This document shows, piece after piece, positions 21,572-29,416 of a stretch of DNA of 53,317 bases; within the stretch, counting starts at the first letter, position 1, and each line of letters begins with the position of its first letter. Below the pieces are notes generated by a model. The model was not told the DNA's origin, made no database searches, and saw only the letters and a list, made by a program, of their open reading frames with translations. Made by a program: the position numbers and the translations under genes. Origin of the DNA: an uncultured Oscillospiraceae bacterium (GTDB lineage: Bacteria > Bacillota > Clostridia > Oscillospirales > Oscillospiraceae); NCBI GenBank assembly GCA_934591845.1, contig CAKTPO010000016.1, positions 1 to 53,317 on the forward strand. The letters are read 5' to 3'.

Positions 21572-22354
21572 CTACCGCGCCATGCGGCTGAGATAGAGGA
21601 TCATGGCTTTTTCTGCCGGGGTCAGGGTGTTGCCGAAGCGGATGGTGCTGACGTCAAAGAGGATGCAGCCGCAGTGGCCGGGGAAGGTGGGGAAGCAGAT
21701 AACCTTGATATAGGTATCGATTTCTGGGGAATAGTCAATGATTTCCAGGGTCTCGCCAAAAAGGGCGGCACGCTCGTAGGATTTCAGCCATTTGGAATCC
21801 ATATTGGCAAAGAGGCTGCCGAACGAGGCGCCGATCATGGTTTCCAGGGGCAGCTTTTCCAGCTGGGCCAGGGCCGGGTTTCCGTAGCGGAAAATCCAGT
21901 CCACGGCGTTGTTTTCCTCGTCAAACACCATTTCAATATCCGTAAAGGCAATGGGCATGGTGTCAAACACCCGGAAATAGGCGTGGTAATCCTCCTGGGT
22001 TGACAGGTCGTTTTCCTCCGGCATGGCCTGGAGCAGGGCCTTCTTCTGTTTCTGAATTTCCGCCAGGAGCCAGGACTTTTTGTTGCTGACAAAGTTTAAT
22101 GTCTCGCCGTTGCTCAAATTTATGGTATCCGTCACATCATGGATGGCCCGGACGGAGACCAGGGTACTGCGGTGGACCTTCACAAAACCCGGCCCCAACT
22201 GCTCCTGCAACTGGGCCATGGTCACCCGCACCTCCCGGACTTTGCCCCCGGCCAGGTGAAATTCCGCATAGTTCCGCTTCATGGCGATATAAAGCACCAC
22301 CGCCGGATCCAACCGGCTCCCATCCGGGAAATGGAGCATTTTGTTGTCGTTCAT
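21572..22354 (-). CDS. LytTR DNA-binding protein with C-terminal PAS-like domain
   Basis: Likely transcription regulator. Residues 1-100 form a LytTR domain (VVLYIAMKRNYAEFHLAGG, then LGPGFVKVHRSTLVSVRAI and LSNGETLNF). After a short helix, residues about 125-240 resemble a PAS sensor (FRVFDTMPIAFTDIEMVFDE, DWIFRYGNPALAQLEKLPLE, MIGASFGSLF). There is no receiver domain, and the order LytTR-then-PAS is the reverse of ordinary LytR/AgrA regulators, so it probably senses a ligand or redox state directly. A GGAGG site precedes the ATG. The gene sits between AbiEii and RAYT on the same strand; target genes are unknown. Confidence 0.8.
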   Translation of the reverse strand: MNDNKMLHFPDGSRLDPAVVLYIAMKRNYAEFHLAGGKVREVRVTMAQLQEQLGPGFVKVHRSTLVSVRAIHDVTDTINLSNGETLNFVSNKKSWLLAEIQKQKKALLQAMPEENDLSTQEDYHAYFRVFDTMPIAFTDIEMVFDEENNAVDWIFRYGNPALAQLEKLPLETMIGASFGSLFANMDSKWLKSYERAALFGETLEIIDYSPEIDTYIKVICFPTFPGHCGCILFDVSTIRFGNTLTPAEKAMILYLSRMAR

Positions 22355-22398
22355 AATAACAGCCTCCTTATAAAACTCCGGTACATTGTTGACTCCAA

Positions 22399-23238
22399 TC
22401 AGAAGCCAAGCAATATCCCCACCTCATCCACAGTATCCAGAACAGTTTGAAATTTCAATGCACCAATATACTTATTCTCGGCCACATAATTCTCCCATAG
22501 CCGGTACAATTGCGGTTCTTCCCGTATGTCTTTCAATATCTCCCGCCAATCCGCAATATCCTGAACGGAATCACGCTTCTTGGCTGTATGTAGGACTGCC
22601 GCTCTGAAAATTTCAGGGCGCACCTCTGATCTGCGACTACAGAACAAGGTGTGCAGGTCGTAAAAGTCTCTCGCTCTGGTTGTCCCGATATTTCTGCGGA
22701 TGATCGTCTCATACTTTTCCGCAAGCACCGTTTCCAGTGTATAGGCCATAATCGGGATGCTTTTTTCCTCAAACAGCATGGGAAAATCATACCGGACAGC
22801 CGCAGGCGTAATAGCATCTCCGGTCGTAACATCGATTTTCATAGGGCTGTCGATTTTTCCGTACCTGGCATTCAAATGGACACGGAAGTTATTGTAGGCA
22901 TCTTCCTCACGGATGGGTTCGATACCCCGATATTCAAAGGCTATTCCATCGTCTACTTTCACAGCAAGAATTTCTTTGACCGCTTCTATGATTTCATCTT
23001 CTTCCATGGTAATGCCTCGGACCGTAGTATCCATATCCATCGTCGCCCGTTCACTGATGCCGATCATGGAAGAAATGAGCAGACCACCTTTTAGAATGAA
23101 GTTGTCTTTGTAATCAGAGTTTGCCAAACGTTCCAATATACGCTCAAACAGAAACATTTGCAGAACCTCCTGCGCACGGAGATTCTTCTTCGCAGCCATG
23201 CTGCGAATCGACCCTTTTAATTGTTCCGGTGTCTTCAT
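22399..23238 (-). CDS. abiEii: AbiEii/AbiGii-family nucleotidyltransferase toxin
   Basis: Toxin of the AbiE phage-defence / type IV toxin-antitoxin family, a DNA polymerase beta-like nucleotidyltransferase. Among the 279 residues are the motif I region FILKGGLLISSMIG, the acidic pair TMDMD (Asp68, Asp70), KIDVTTGD near 138 and the ARDFYDLHTL helix. Characterised homologues (MenT group) modify the tRNA acceptor end; that activity is inferred here. It overlaps the antitoxin stop by one base (TAATG), the normal antitoxin-first arrangement. Confidence 0.9.
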   Translation of the reverse strand: MKTPEQLKGSIRSMAAKKNLRAQEVLQMFLFERILERLANSDYKDNFILKGGLLISSMIGISERATMDMDTTVRGITMEEDEIIEAVKEILAVKVDDGIAFEYRGIEPIREEDAYNNFRVHLNARYGKIDSPMKIDVTTGDAITPAAVRYDFPMLFEEKSIPIMAYTLETVLAEKYETIIRRNIGTTRARDFYDLHTLFCSRRSEVRPEIFRAAVLHTAKKRDSVQDIADWREILKDIREEPQLYRLWENYVAENKYIGALKFQTVLDTVDEVGILLGF

Positions 23239-23834
23239 TACAGTACCTCCATGTAGGTTCTCACCTTTTCTTCTACCCCAAGAATCTTGCTGTATTTTAA
23301 GAGTTTTCGTCTGTCAGCCCTCGTATTGAAGTAGTCTTTAATCGCCTGCCTGTAGATTTGAATATCAACTTTCTCTTTATCCCGGATCAAGTCACAGATA
23401 CAGCGCTCTTTATCATAAAGCCGCACCGTCCCTCCCTGGGGAGACTTGACCTCTGCAATTCCAAGGTCATAAATCTCCGGCTGCACATAATGACAGCGAA
23501 GATTCTCGTTATCTCTTTTCAATCGGCTCATATTTGTCCCTTGGGGCACGGTAATGTCAAAGATGTGCGGCGTTCGGTCAGACAATCCCCAAAGATATAA
23601 AGCTGTTCCGTAAGAGAATATGGCTTTTGTACTCTGAATCTGTATCAGCGCAAACTCGTCCGCAAGGTCACCCGCAAGAATATAGAGCCCCTTGCGCACC
23701 CGTTCCAGCTTTCCTGCATCTACAAATTTCCGCAACATTGGCCTGCTGATTCCCGCTGCTTCAATATCGCCTGTTCTGATAAAGCCATTGTTTGAATCTG
23801 CAATTTGCTGGATTTCCTCCCAAATCGTATTCAT
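23238..23834 (-). CDS. abiEi: AbiEi-family antitoxin / autorepressor
   Basis: Antitoxin of the AbiE pair. The 198 residues start with a winged-helix domain (IADSNNGFIRTGDIEAAGISRPMLRKFVDAGKLERVRKGLYIL), followed by the AbiEi C-terminal region (STKAIFSYGTALYLWGLSDRTPHIFDITVPQGTN; later RLYDKERCICDLIRD). Family members bind inverted repeats at their own promoter, and this gene has such a palindrome. A GGAGGTGAGGGAGG stretch provides the ribosome binding site. It is the first gene of a two-gene operon. Confidence 0.9.
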   Translation of the reverse strand: MNTIWEEIQQIADSNNGFIRTGDIEAAGISRPMLRKFVDAGKLERVRKGLYILAGDLADEFALIQIQSTKAIFSYGTALYLWGLSDRTPHIFDITVPQGTNMSRLKRDNENLRCHYVQPEIYDLGIAEVKSPQGGTVRLYDKERCICDLIRDKEKVDIQIYRQAIKDYFNTRADRRKLLKYSKILGVEEKVRTYMEVL

Positions 23835-23857
23835 CCTCCCTCACCTCCAATATGCAG

Positions 23858-23904
23858 TTTACATTTATGCTTTATATTATATCAGCATAAAGCACGAATG
23901 TAAA
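23858..23904. promoter_or_regulatory. AbiE promoter embedded in a 47-bp palindromic operator
   Basis: The dyad is TTTACAT, 3 bases, TGCTTTAT, 11 bases, ATAAAGCA, 3 bases, ATGTAAA, centred on 23881. The minus-strand promoter lies within it: -35 TTTACA (23899-23904), 17-base spacer, -10 TATAAT (23876-23881). Binding of the antitoxin to both arms would cover the RNA polymerase site, which fits negative autoregulation known for AbiEi. Confidence 0.82.
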
Positions 23905-23958
23905 TAACTATTTACTCATAACGCAACAGGGAACTTTTGGAAGCCGGTTTTCAGCGAC

Positions 23959-23987
23959 AAAAAGCCCGCTGACCGAAATCAGCGGGC
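23959..23987 (-). terminator. lysS intrinsic terminator
   Basis: GCCCGCTGA (23964-23972) and TCAGCGGGC (23979-23987), followed on the minus strand by TTTTT. It lies about 75 bases after the lysS stop and upstream of the AbiE promoter. Confidence 0.88.
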
Positions 23988-24063
23988 CTGAATCCTATGT
24001 GCTTATCTGGGATTGCAAAATACCAATTGCATTTTTGGCAGAATCACTGCCAGTTTACAGCAA

Positions 24064-26010
24064 TCAATAAAGCTTTGCACCGGCGGGGATGTGGGGATCC
24101 ACCATCAGCAGATGCAGCCGTTCCTGGCCCTCCTCGTGGTGGACGGCGGAGATCAGCATGCCCTCGGAGTCGATGCCCATCATCTTTCTGGGGGGCAGGT
24201 TGGTGATGGCGATGCAGGTCTTGCCTACCAGGTCTTCCGGCTCGTAGTAGTCGTGAATGCCGGAGAGGATCACCCGGTCTTTGCCGGAGCCGTCATCCAG
24301 CAGGAATTTCAGAAGCTTCTTGGACTTCTTCACGGCTTCGCAGGCCAGCACCTTCACCGCCCGGAAATCGGATTTGGAGAAGGTCTCGAAGTCAACGAAA
24401 TCGGCAAACAGCGGCTCGATCTCTACCTTGGAGAAGTCGATCTTCTCCTCCACCGCAGGAGCCGCCACAGAGGGCATCTCGGCTTTTTCTTCGGCCTTTT
24501 CCTCGGTCTTCTCCGCCTTGGGCAGGTCCGTGGGCTTCATGGTTGGGAACAGCAGCACATCCCGGATGGAAGCGGAGTCGGTCAGCAGCATGACCAGACG
24601 GTCCACGCCGAAGCCCAGGCCGCCCGTGGGGGGCAGGCCGTATTCCAGGGCGGTGACGTAATCGTAATCCACCTGGGCCTTGGAAGCGGGATCCAGTTTC
24701 AGCCGCTCTGCCACCTGCTTTTCAAACCGGCCTTTCTGGTCGATGGGGTCATTGAGCTCGGAGAAGGCGTTGCCGAACTCCGTGGCGTTGATGAAATACT
24801 CAAAACGCTCGGTAAAGGCGGGGTCATCGGCTTTCCGCTTGGCCAGGGGGCTGTTTTCCACAGGGTAATCGTAAATAAAGGTGGGCTGGATCAGGTTCTC
24901 CTCTACGAAGGCATCGAAGAACTCTGCAAGAATGGCACCCTTGGTGGGAATCTCCGGCAGCTCCACCTTGTGGGCCTTGGCCAGGGCGATGGCCTCCTCA
25001 TCAGAGGACACGGCGGCAAAGTCTACGCCGGAATACTTCTTGACCGCCTCTACCATGGTCATTCTCTCCCAATGGGACAGGTCGATCTCCTTGCCCTGGT
25101 AGGTGATCTGCAAGGTGCCGCAGACCTTCATGGCCACGGTCTTCATCATTTCTTCCACCAGGTCCATCATGCCCCGGAAATCGGTATAGGCCTGGTAGAG
25201 CTCAATAGAGGTGAATTCCGGGTTATGGGTGGGGTCCATGCCCTCGTTCCGGAAGATACGGCCCACTTCATACACCCGGTCCATGCCGCCAACGATGAGC
25301 CGCTTCAAGTACAGCTCGGTCTCGATGCGCAGCACCATGTCAATGTCCAAAGTATTGTGGTGGGTATAGAAAGGCCGGGCAGAGGCACCGATCTCAAAGG
25401 GGGTCAGGATGGGGGTATCCACTTCCAGGAAGCCCTTGCTGTCCAGGAAGTGCCGCAGTTCCCGCAGGATGAGGCTGCGCTTTACAAAGGTATCCTTGAC
25501 CTCGGGGTTGACGATGAGATCCACATAACGCTGACGGTAGCGGGTCTCCCGGTCGGTCAGTCCGTGGAACTTTTCGGGCAGGGGCAGCAGGCTCTTGCTG
25601 AGCAGGGTGGCCTTGTGGACCCGCAGGGAGATTTCCCCCCGCTCGGTCTTGAACACGTCACCCTCGACACCTACGATGTCGCCAATGTCATTTTTCTTAA
25701 AGCGGGCAAAATCCGCCTCGTCCATGGCATCAAACCGGACATAGAGCTGAATTCTGCCGGTGTTGTCCTGCAAATCGCAGAAAGACACCTTGCCCATGCC
25801 CCGCTTGCTCATAAGACGGCCCGCCAGGGTCACGGTCTTGCCCTCCAGGGCTTCATAGTGTTCCTTGATCTCCCTGGCGGAGGAGGTCACTTCATACTTG
25901 GTCTGCACATAGGGGTCCCGGCCCTCAGCCCGGAGGGCTTCCAGCTTGTCCCGGCGGACCTTTACCTGATCGGACAGGGGCATTTCTGCCTGAGGTACAA
26001 ACTTTGCCAT
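24064..26010 (-). CDS. lysS: Lysyl-tRNA synthetase (class II) with C-terminal tRNA-binding domain
   Basis: Charges tRNA-Lys. It has the N-terminal OB-fold anticodon-binding domain (about 60-150) and the class II core: motif 1 GFLEVDTPIL, motif 2 FRNEGMDPTHNPEF, motif 3 GLGFGVDRLVMLLTD. It continues after about 500 through an Ala/Glu/Lys-rich linker into a Trbp111/EMAP-II-like domain (about 540-648: FSKSDFRAVKVLACEAVKKS, ILSGIHDYYEPEDLVGK, NLPPRKMMGIDSEGMLIS). Ordinary class II LysRS has about 490 residues; the extra domain is the one usually seen at the end of MetRS and should raise tRNA affinity. It follows greA by 3 bases. Confidence 0.95.
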   Translation of the reverse strand: MAKFVPQAEMPLSDQVKVRRDKLEALRAEGRDPYVQTKYEVTSSAREIKEHYEALEGKTVTLAGRLMSKRGMGKVSFCDLQDNTGRIQLYVRFDAMDEADFARFKKNDIGDIVGVEGDVFKTERGEISLRVHKATLLSKSLLPLPEKFHGLTDRETRYRQRYVDLIVNPEVKDTFVKRSLILRELRHFLDSKGFLEVDTPILTPFEIGASARPFYTHHNTLDIDMVLRIETELYLKRLIVGGMDRVYEVGRIFRNEGMDPTHNPEFTSIELYQAYTDFRGMMDLVEEMMKTVAMKVCGTLQITYQGKEIDLSHWERMTMVEAVKKYSGVDFAAVSSDEEAIALAKAHKVELPEIPTKGAILAEFFDAFVEENLIQPTFIYDYPVENSPLAKRKADDPAFTERFEYFINATEFGNAFSELNDPIDQKGRFEKQVAERLKLDPASKAQVDYDYVTALEYGLPPTGGLGFGVDRLVMLLTDSASIRDVLLFPTMKPTDLPKAEKTEEKAEEKAEMPSVAAPAVEEKIDFSKVEIEPLFADFVDFETFSKSDFRAVKVLACEAVKKSKKLLKFLLDDGSGKDRVILSGIHDYYEPEDLVGKTCIAITNLPPRKMMGIDSEGMLISAVHHEEGQERLHLLMVDPHIPAGAKLY

Positions 26011-26013
26011 GGC

Positions 26014-26490
26014 TTAGCCCTCACGAGAAACGCTGATGACTTTCATGCGGAAGGAACCGGCGGGGGCGTTGACGGTAAAGTCCTCTCCGGCAGCCTTGCC
26101 CACGATGCCACGGCCAAAGGGGGAATCGTCAGAGAGCTTGTTTTCCATGGGGTTGGCTTCCTGAGAGCCGGTGATGCGGTACTCAAAACGCTTGCCGTTC
26201 TCGTCCTCTACCACCACGGTGCAGCCCAGGCCTACCCGGCCGGTGGCTTCGTTCTCATCCTCAATGATGACGGCATGGGACAGAATATCCTCGATTTCCG
26301 CAATGCGGCCATAGAGCTTGCCCTGCTCGTTCTTGGCGGCATCGTATTCGGAGTTTTCGGACAAGTCACCGTAGGACCGGGCTTCTGCGATCATGGCAGC
26401 GACTTCCCGCTCCCGGGTGGTCTTGAGGTAATTCAGTTCCTTTTCCAGGTCAGCAAGACGCAGGCTTGTGATTTTATATTCCTTAGCCAT
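26014..26490 (-). CDS. greA: Transcript cleavage factor GreA
   Basis: Rescues backtracked RNA polymerase by stimulating RNA cleavage. The 158 residues have the coiled-coil N-terminus with the acidic tip ARSYGDLSENSEYDAAKNEQ and the FKBP-like C-terminal domain (SDDSPFGRGIVGKAAGEDF, APAGSFRMKVISV). The ATG at 26488-26490 is eight bases after AAAGGA. A TTG two codons earlier is possible but too close to the ribosome binding site. It is the first gene of a greA-lysS operon. Confidence 0.95.
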   Translation of the reverse strand: MAKEYKITSLRLADLEKELNYLKTTREREVAAMIAEARSYGDLSENSEYDAAKNEQGKLYGRIAEIEDILSHAVIIEDENEATGRVGLGCTVVVEDENGKRFEYRITGSQEANPMENKLSDDSPFGRGIVGKAAGEDFTVNAPAGSFRMKVISVSREG

Positions 26491-26533
26491 ATTCAAAATC
26501 CTTTCTTAGATGAAAATTTCCATAGCTTTGAAT

Positions 26534-26562
26534 ATTATAGAGGAAAACCCCCTGGGAGTCAA
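26534..26562 (-). promoter_or_regulatory. greA-lysS promoter
   Basis: On the minus strand, TTGACT (26557-26562), 17 bases, TATAAT (26534-26539). It overlaps the terminator hairpin of the upstream SdpI-like gene, so one short stretch ends one operon and begins the next. Confidence 0.8.
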
Positions 26563-26581
26563 GAAGAATCCCGGGGGTTTT
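26544..26581 (-). terminator. Terminator of the SdpI-like gene
   Basis: Arms AAAACCCCCtGGGA (26544-26557) and TCCCGGGGGTTTT (26569-26581), nine bases after the stop at 26590, with TTTTCC on the minus strand. Confidence 0.8.
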
Positions 26582-26589
26582 CTAAAAAT

Positions 26590-27624
26590 TCAATTGTTTC
26601 TCTCCGGGAGCCGGGCCAGGATTCCCTCATAGATTTCCCGGGTCTCATCCAGGTTTTTCCCGCTGAGTACAAGGATCTGGCCTTTGGTGGTGTGCAGCAC
26701 AATGGCACTGTGGGGATTATAATAGGTAAAGCGGACATAGGGGCCAAATTCCTGGTTTTCAAAATACCCCGCCAGCAGCCGGAAGGAGCCCAGGCCCCAG
26801 GTGCGGGTGCCGGGTACATTTTCCTCCCGCAGTTCCACACTTTCAATATCGCTGTAGGGAAGATTCGCCCGGCCATAGTAGCTGGTGCGCACTTCCAGTT
26901 GGGTCTCCTCAAAGCGGACCTGGACAGAGCCGGTAAAGAGCAGCACCGCCGTCAGCACCAGCACAAAAACAACAGCCCAGGTGGCAACTTTCGTCACCTT
27001 GGGGTCCGCTTTCCGGGCCTTGCGCAGGGTCTCTCCCCGGGCCAGCTGCCGCCGATAAAACCAGTAGGAATAAATAACGGGAAGAATGCTGCCCACCACC
27101 AGCACCAGCATCAGCCAGGGCATGGCCGTCTCCTGGGGCAGGAAGCTCAACAGGAGCATACAGGAGCCGCAGACCATCCACACAGGCCCCGCCATCCGGT
27201 GGGTGGCGTTCCAGTTTTTCTCACTGGCGAAGGTCCATTTGACCCGGATGCCCACGGTGCTGTTCATCCGGCATTTGGGCATATAGTTGCCCAGAACCAG
27301 ATACATGATGCCAAAGAGCAGCCCCAAGTACCGGGTAACGGAAACCGCCGCCCCCTGGGTAAAGAGCCGGTAGGACATCCAGAAGGTCACGTTGGACAGA
27401 GCAGGGATCATCCAAATCACCACATTGTTGATTTTCCGGTTCTTATTGGGGTCCTTTTCCGTTTTTTCCGTGATATACATGCAGAACCACAGGGTCAGTG
27501 CCATGAGAACAGGGGTTCCCAGCATCATCCCGGGAATCTGCCCGCCCCGGCCCAGCAAAAGCCCGAAGGCTAAGGGCAGCAGGGTCAGTAGATAGCAAAA
27601 TAGTTTGGTTTTTTTATTATACAT
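26590..27624 (-). CDS. SdpI/DUF1648-family membrane protein with PH-like C-terminus
   Basis: Multi-spanning membrane protein related to SdpI, the immunity protein against the SdpC cannibalism toxin. The 344 residues include a DUF1648-like N-terminal pair of helices, the SdpI signature STVGIRVKWTFASEKNWNATHRMAG, more helices, and from about 240 a soluble tail (VQVRFEETQLEVRTSYYGRANLPYSDIESVEL... GQILVLSGKN) resembling bacterial PH-like domains. No sdpC-like toxin gene is visible. The ATG at 27622-27624 is eight bases after GGAGG; a GTG five codons earlier lies inside that site. An ArsR repressor gene is 27 bases upstream, the same pairing as sdpR-sdpI. Confidence 0.8.
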   Translation of the reverse strand: MYNKKTKLFCYLLTLLPLAFGLLLGRGGQIPGMMLGTPVLMALTLWFCMYITEKTEKDPNKNRKINNVVIWMIPALSNVTFWMSYRLFTQGAAVSVTRYLGLLFGIMYLVLGNYMPKCRMNSTVGIRVKWTFASEKNWNATHRMAGPVWMVCGSCMLLLSFLPQETAMPWLMLVLVVGSILPVIYSYWFYRRQLARGETLRKARKADPKVTKVATWAVVFVLVLTAVLLFTGSVQVRFEETQLEVRTSYYGRANLPYSDIESVELREENVPGTRTWGLGSFRLLAGYFENQEFGPYVRFTYYNPHSAIVLHTTKGQILVLSGKNLDETREIYEGILARLPERNN

Positions 27625-27651
27625 ACTTGATTCCTCCACAAAAATGGGTGT

Positions 27652-27918
27652 TTAAGTGCCTGATTTCAGATTTGTGATCCACAGCAGTGCTTCTTCCAGA
27701 ACAGAGGCGTTGAGTTCATAATAGATGTACTTCCCCTCCCGGCTGTCATAGACCAGATCCGCCTCTTTCAATACGGACAGGTGCCTGGAAATGGCCGCGC
27801 CGGAAACGGAAAAATGCTCCCCGATTTCCCCGGCGCTTTTCTTGCCGTCTTTTAGAAGCTTCAAAATCTCCCGCCGGGTGGGGTCTGCCAGTGCTTTCAT
27901 GGTTTGCTGCAAGCCCAT
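27652..27918 (-). CDS. ArsR-family (SdpR-like) autorepressor
   Basis: Winged-helix regulator of 88 residues: MKALADPTRREILKLLKDGKKSAGEIGEHFSVSGAAISRHLSVLKEADLVYDSREGKYIYYELN. It lacks the Cys metal-sensing motif of arsenic or cadmium sensors, as SdpR-type members do. The ATG at 27916-27918 (MGLQQT) is preceded by GGAGGG; an ATG eight codons earlier overlaps the putative operator. It is the first gene of a two-gene operon with the SdpI-like protein and probably represses it. Confidence 0.85.
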   Translation of the reverse strand: MGLQQTMKALADPTRREILKLLKDGKKSAGEIGEHFSVSGAAISRHLSVLKEADLVYDSREGKYIYYELNASVLEEALLWITNLKSGT

Positions 27919-27935
27919 GGTACGTCCCTCCTTGT

Positions 27936-27958
27936 TTAACATTTAACTTAATTGTTAA
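27936..27958. promoter_or_regulatory. Probable ArsR/SdpR operator
   Basis: A 23-bp near-perfect palindrome (TTAACA-TTAA-TTAA-TGTTAA pattern, three mismatched positions) lies just downstream of the promoter's -10 element and 18 bases before the arsR ATG. ArsR-family repressors bind such AT-rich dyads. Confidence 0.65.
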
Positions 27959-27962
27959 TTAT

Positions 27963-27991
27963 ATATTAGCACAACGCCCACCCCTTGTCAA
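27963..27991 (-). promoter_or_regulatory. arsR-sdpI-like operon promoter
   Basis: On the minus strand, TTGACA (27986-27991), 17 bases, TAATAT (27963-27968). Confidence 0.72.
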
Positions 27992-28018
27992 GTCCCAGAA
28001 AAAGGGTGGGCATTTTTT
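27976..28018 (+). terminator. Plus-strand terminator-like hairpin over the arsR promoter
   Basis: GCCCACCC (27976-27983) and GGGTGGGC (28004-28011), followed by ATTTTTT on the plus strand only. No plus-strand gene lies upstream, so its role is unclear; it overlaps the -35 region of the divergent arsR promoter. Confidence 0.5.
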
Positions 28019-28114
28019 ACCTGGTCTAAAAACATGGTGGTTTGCTCCTTCCGTAAATCTTTTCTATAGCACCATCCTACCGTGGCCCAAAAGAAAAATC
28101 AATGTTCTTCTCCC

Positions 28115-28143
28115 TTGCAATCCGGTTTTTGCCATGGTACAAT
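28115..28143 (+). promoter_or_regulatory. Malic enzyme promoter
   Basis: TTGCAA (28115-28120), 17 bases, TACAAT (28138-28143), followed by AGGAGG at about 28185-28190. Confidence 0.72.
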
Positions 28144-28196
28144 GCAGGTGTTATTTTTGTATATTCGCCATACCGGCATGATTTAGGAGGAAGCTT

Positions 28197-29369
28197 ATGG
28201 ATTACGCAAAGGAAGCCCTGCGGCTCCACGGTGCGTGGAAGGGCAAAATCGAAGTAAAGGCCACCGTGCCTGTGGAAACCAAGGACGATCTGTCCCTGGC
28301 CTATACCCCCGGCGTTGCCGCCCCCTGCCTGGAAATTCAGGCCCACCCGGAGCGGTCCTACGACCTGACCCGCCGCCACAATCTCTGCGCCGTCATCACC
28401 GACGGCTCCGCCGTGCTGGGTCTGGGAGACATTGGCCCCGAGGCCGGTATGCCGGTTATGGAGGGCAAATGCGTTCTGTTCAAGTCCTTTGGCGACGTGG
28501 ATGCCTTCCCCCTGTGTGTGAAAACCCAGGACGTGGACGAGTTTGTAAACGCCGTCTACCTGATCTCCGGCTCCTTTGGCGGCATCAACCTGGAGGACAT
28601 TGCCGCCCCCCGGTGCTTTGAAATCGAGCGGAAGCTGAAAGAAAAGTGCGACATTCCCATTTTCCACGATGACCAGCACGGTACCGCCGTCATCACCCTG
28701 GCGGGCCTGACCAACGCGCTGAAAGTGGTGGGCAAAAAGAAAGAGGACGTGAAAATCGTCACCTCCGGTGCCGGTGCCGCCGCCATTGCCATTGTGAAGC
28801 TGCTGCTCTCCGCCGGATTTAAGAACATCGTGATGACGGACCGCAGCGGTGCCATTTACGCCGGCCGGGAAAAGCTCAACTGGGTCAAGGAAGAAATGGC
28901 CCAGCAGACCAACCTGCAAAAGGAAACCGGCAAGCTGGCAGACGTGATCCGCGGTGCAGACGTCTTCATCGGCGTTTCCGCCCCCGGCACCCTGACCCGG
29001 GAAATGGTGCAGACCATGAACAAAGATGCCATCGTCTTTGCCTGCGCCAATCCCACCCCCGAGATTTTCCCGGATGATGCCAAGGCAGGCGGCGCTGCCG
29101 TGGTTTCCACCGGCCGCAGTGACTACCCCAACCAGATCAATAACGTGCTGGCTTTCCCCGGCATTTTCCGGGGTGCCTTCGATGTCCGGGCCTCGGACAT
29201 CAACGAGGAAATGAAGATGGCCGCCGCCGAGGCTCTGGCGAACCTGGTTTCCCCGGAAGAACTGAGCGCCGACTACATCATCCCCGCCGCCTTTGACAAG
29301 CGGGTCGGCCCCGCCGTGGCCAAGGCCGTGGCAGAAGCCGCCCGGAAGTCCGGCGTGGCAAGAATCTGA
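28197..29369 (+). CDS. NAD(P)-dependent malic enzyme (short form)
   Basis: Oxidatively decarboxylates malate to pyruvate and CO2. The 390 residues match the short bacterial type that lacks a phosphotransacetylase-like tail: LSLAYTPGVAAPCLEI, the catalytic region GKCVLFKSFGDVDAFPLCV, metal-binding GGINLEDIAAPRCFEIE and IPIFHDDQHGTAV, the Rossmann motif SGAGAAAIAIVKLL, then FACANPTPEI. Cofactor preference cannot be read reliably. It has its own promoter and ribosome binding site and is followed by a terminator shared with the convergent def gene. Confidence 0.95.
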   Translation: MDYAKEALRLHGAWKGKIEVKATVPVETKDDLSLAYTPGVAAPCLEIQAHPERSYDLTRRHNLCAVITDGSAVLGLGDIGPEAGMPVMEGKCVLFKSFGDVDAFPLCVKTQDVDEFVNAVYLISGSFGGINLEDIAAPRCFEIERKLKEKCDIPIFHDDQHGTAVITLAGLTNALKVVGKKKEDVKIVTSGAGAAAIAIVKLLLSAGFKNIVMTDRSGAIYAGREKLNWVKEEMAQQTNLQKETGKLADVIRGADVFIGVSAPGTLTREMVQTMNKDAIVFACANPTPEIFPDDAKAGGAAVVSTGRSDYPNQINNVLAFPGIFRGAFDVRASDINEEMKMAAAEALANLVSPEELSADYIIPAAFDKRVGPAVAKAVAEAARKSGVARI

Positions 29370-29374
29370 CAACA

Positions 29375-29413
29375 CAAAGACCTGCCCCTCTGTTCATTTG
29401 GGGCAGGTCTTTG
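29375..29413. terminator. Bidirectional terminator between malic enzyme and def
   Basis: CAAAGACCTGCCCC (29375-29388) and GGGGCAGGTCTTTG (29400-29413), perfect arms. It serves both convergent genes. Confidence 0.85.
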
Positions 29414-29416
29414 CAT

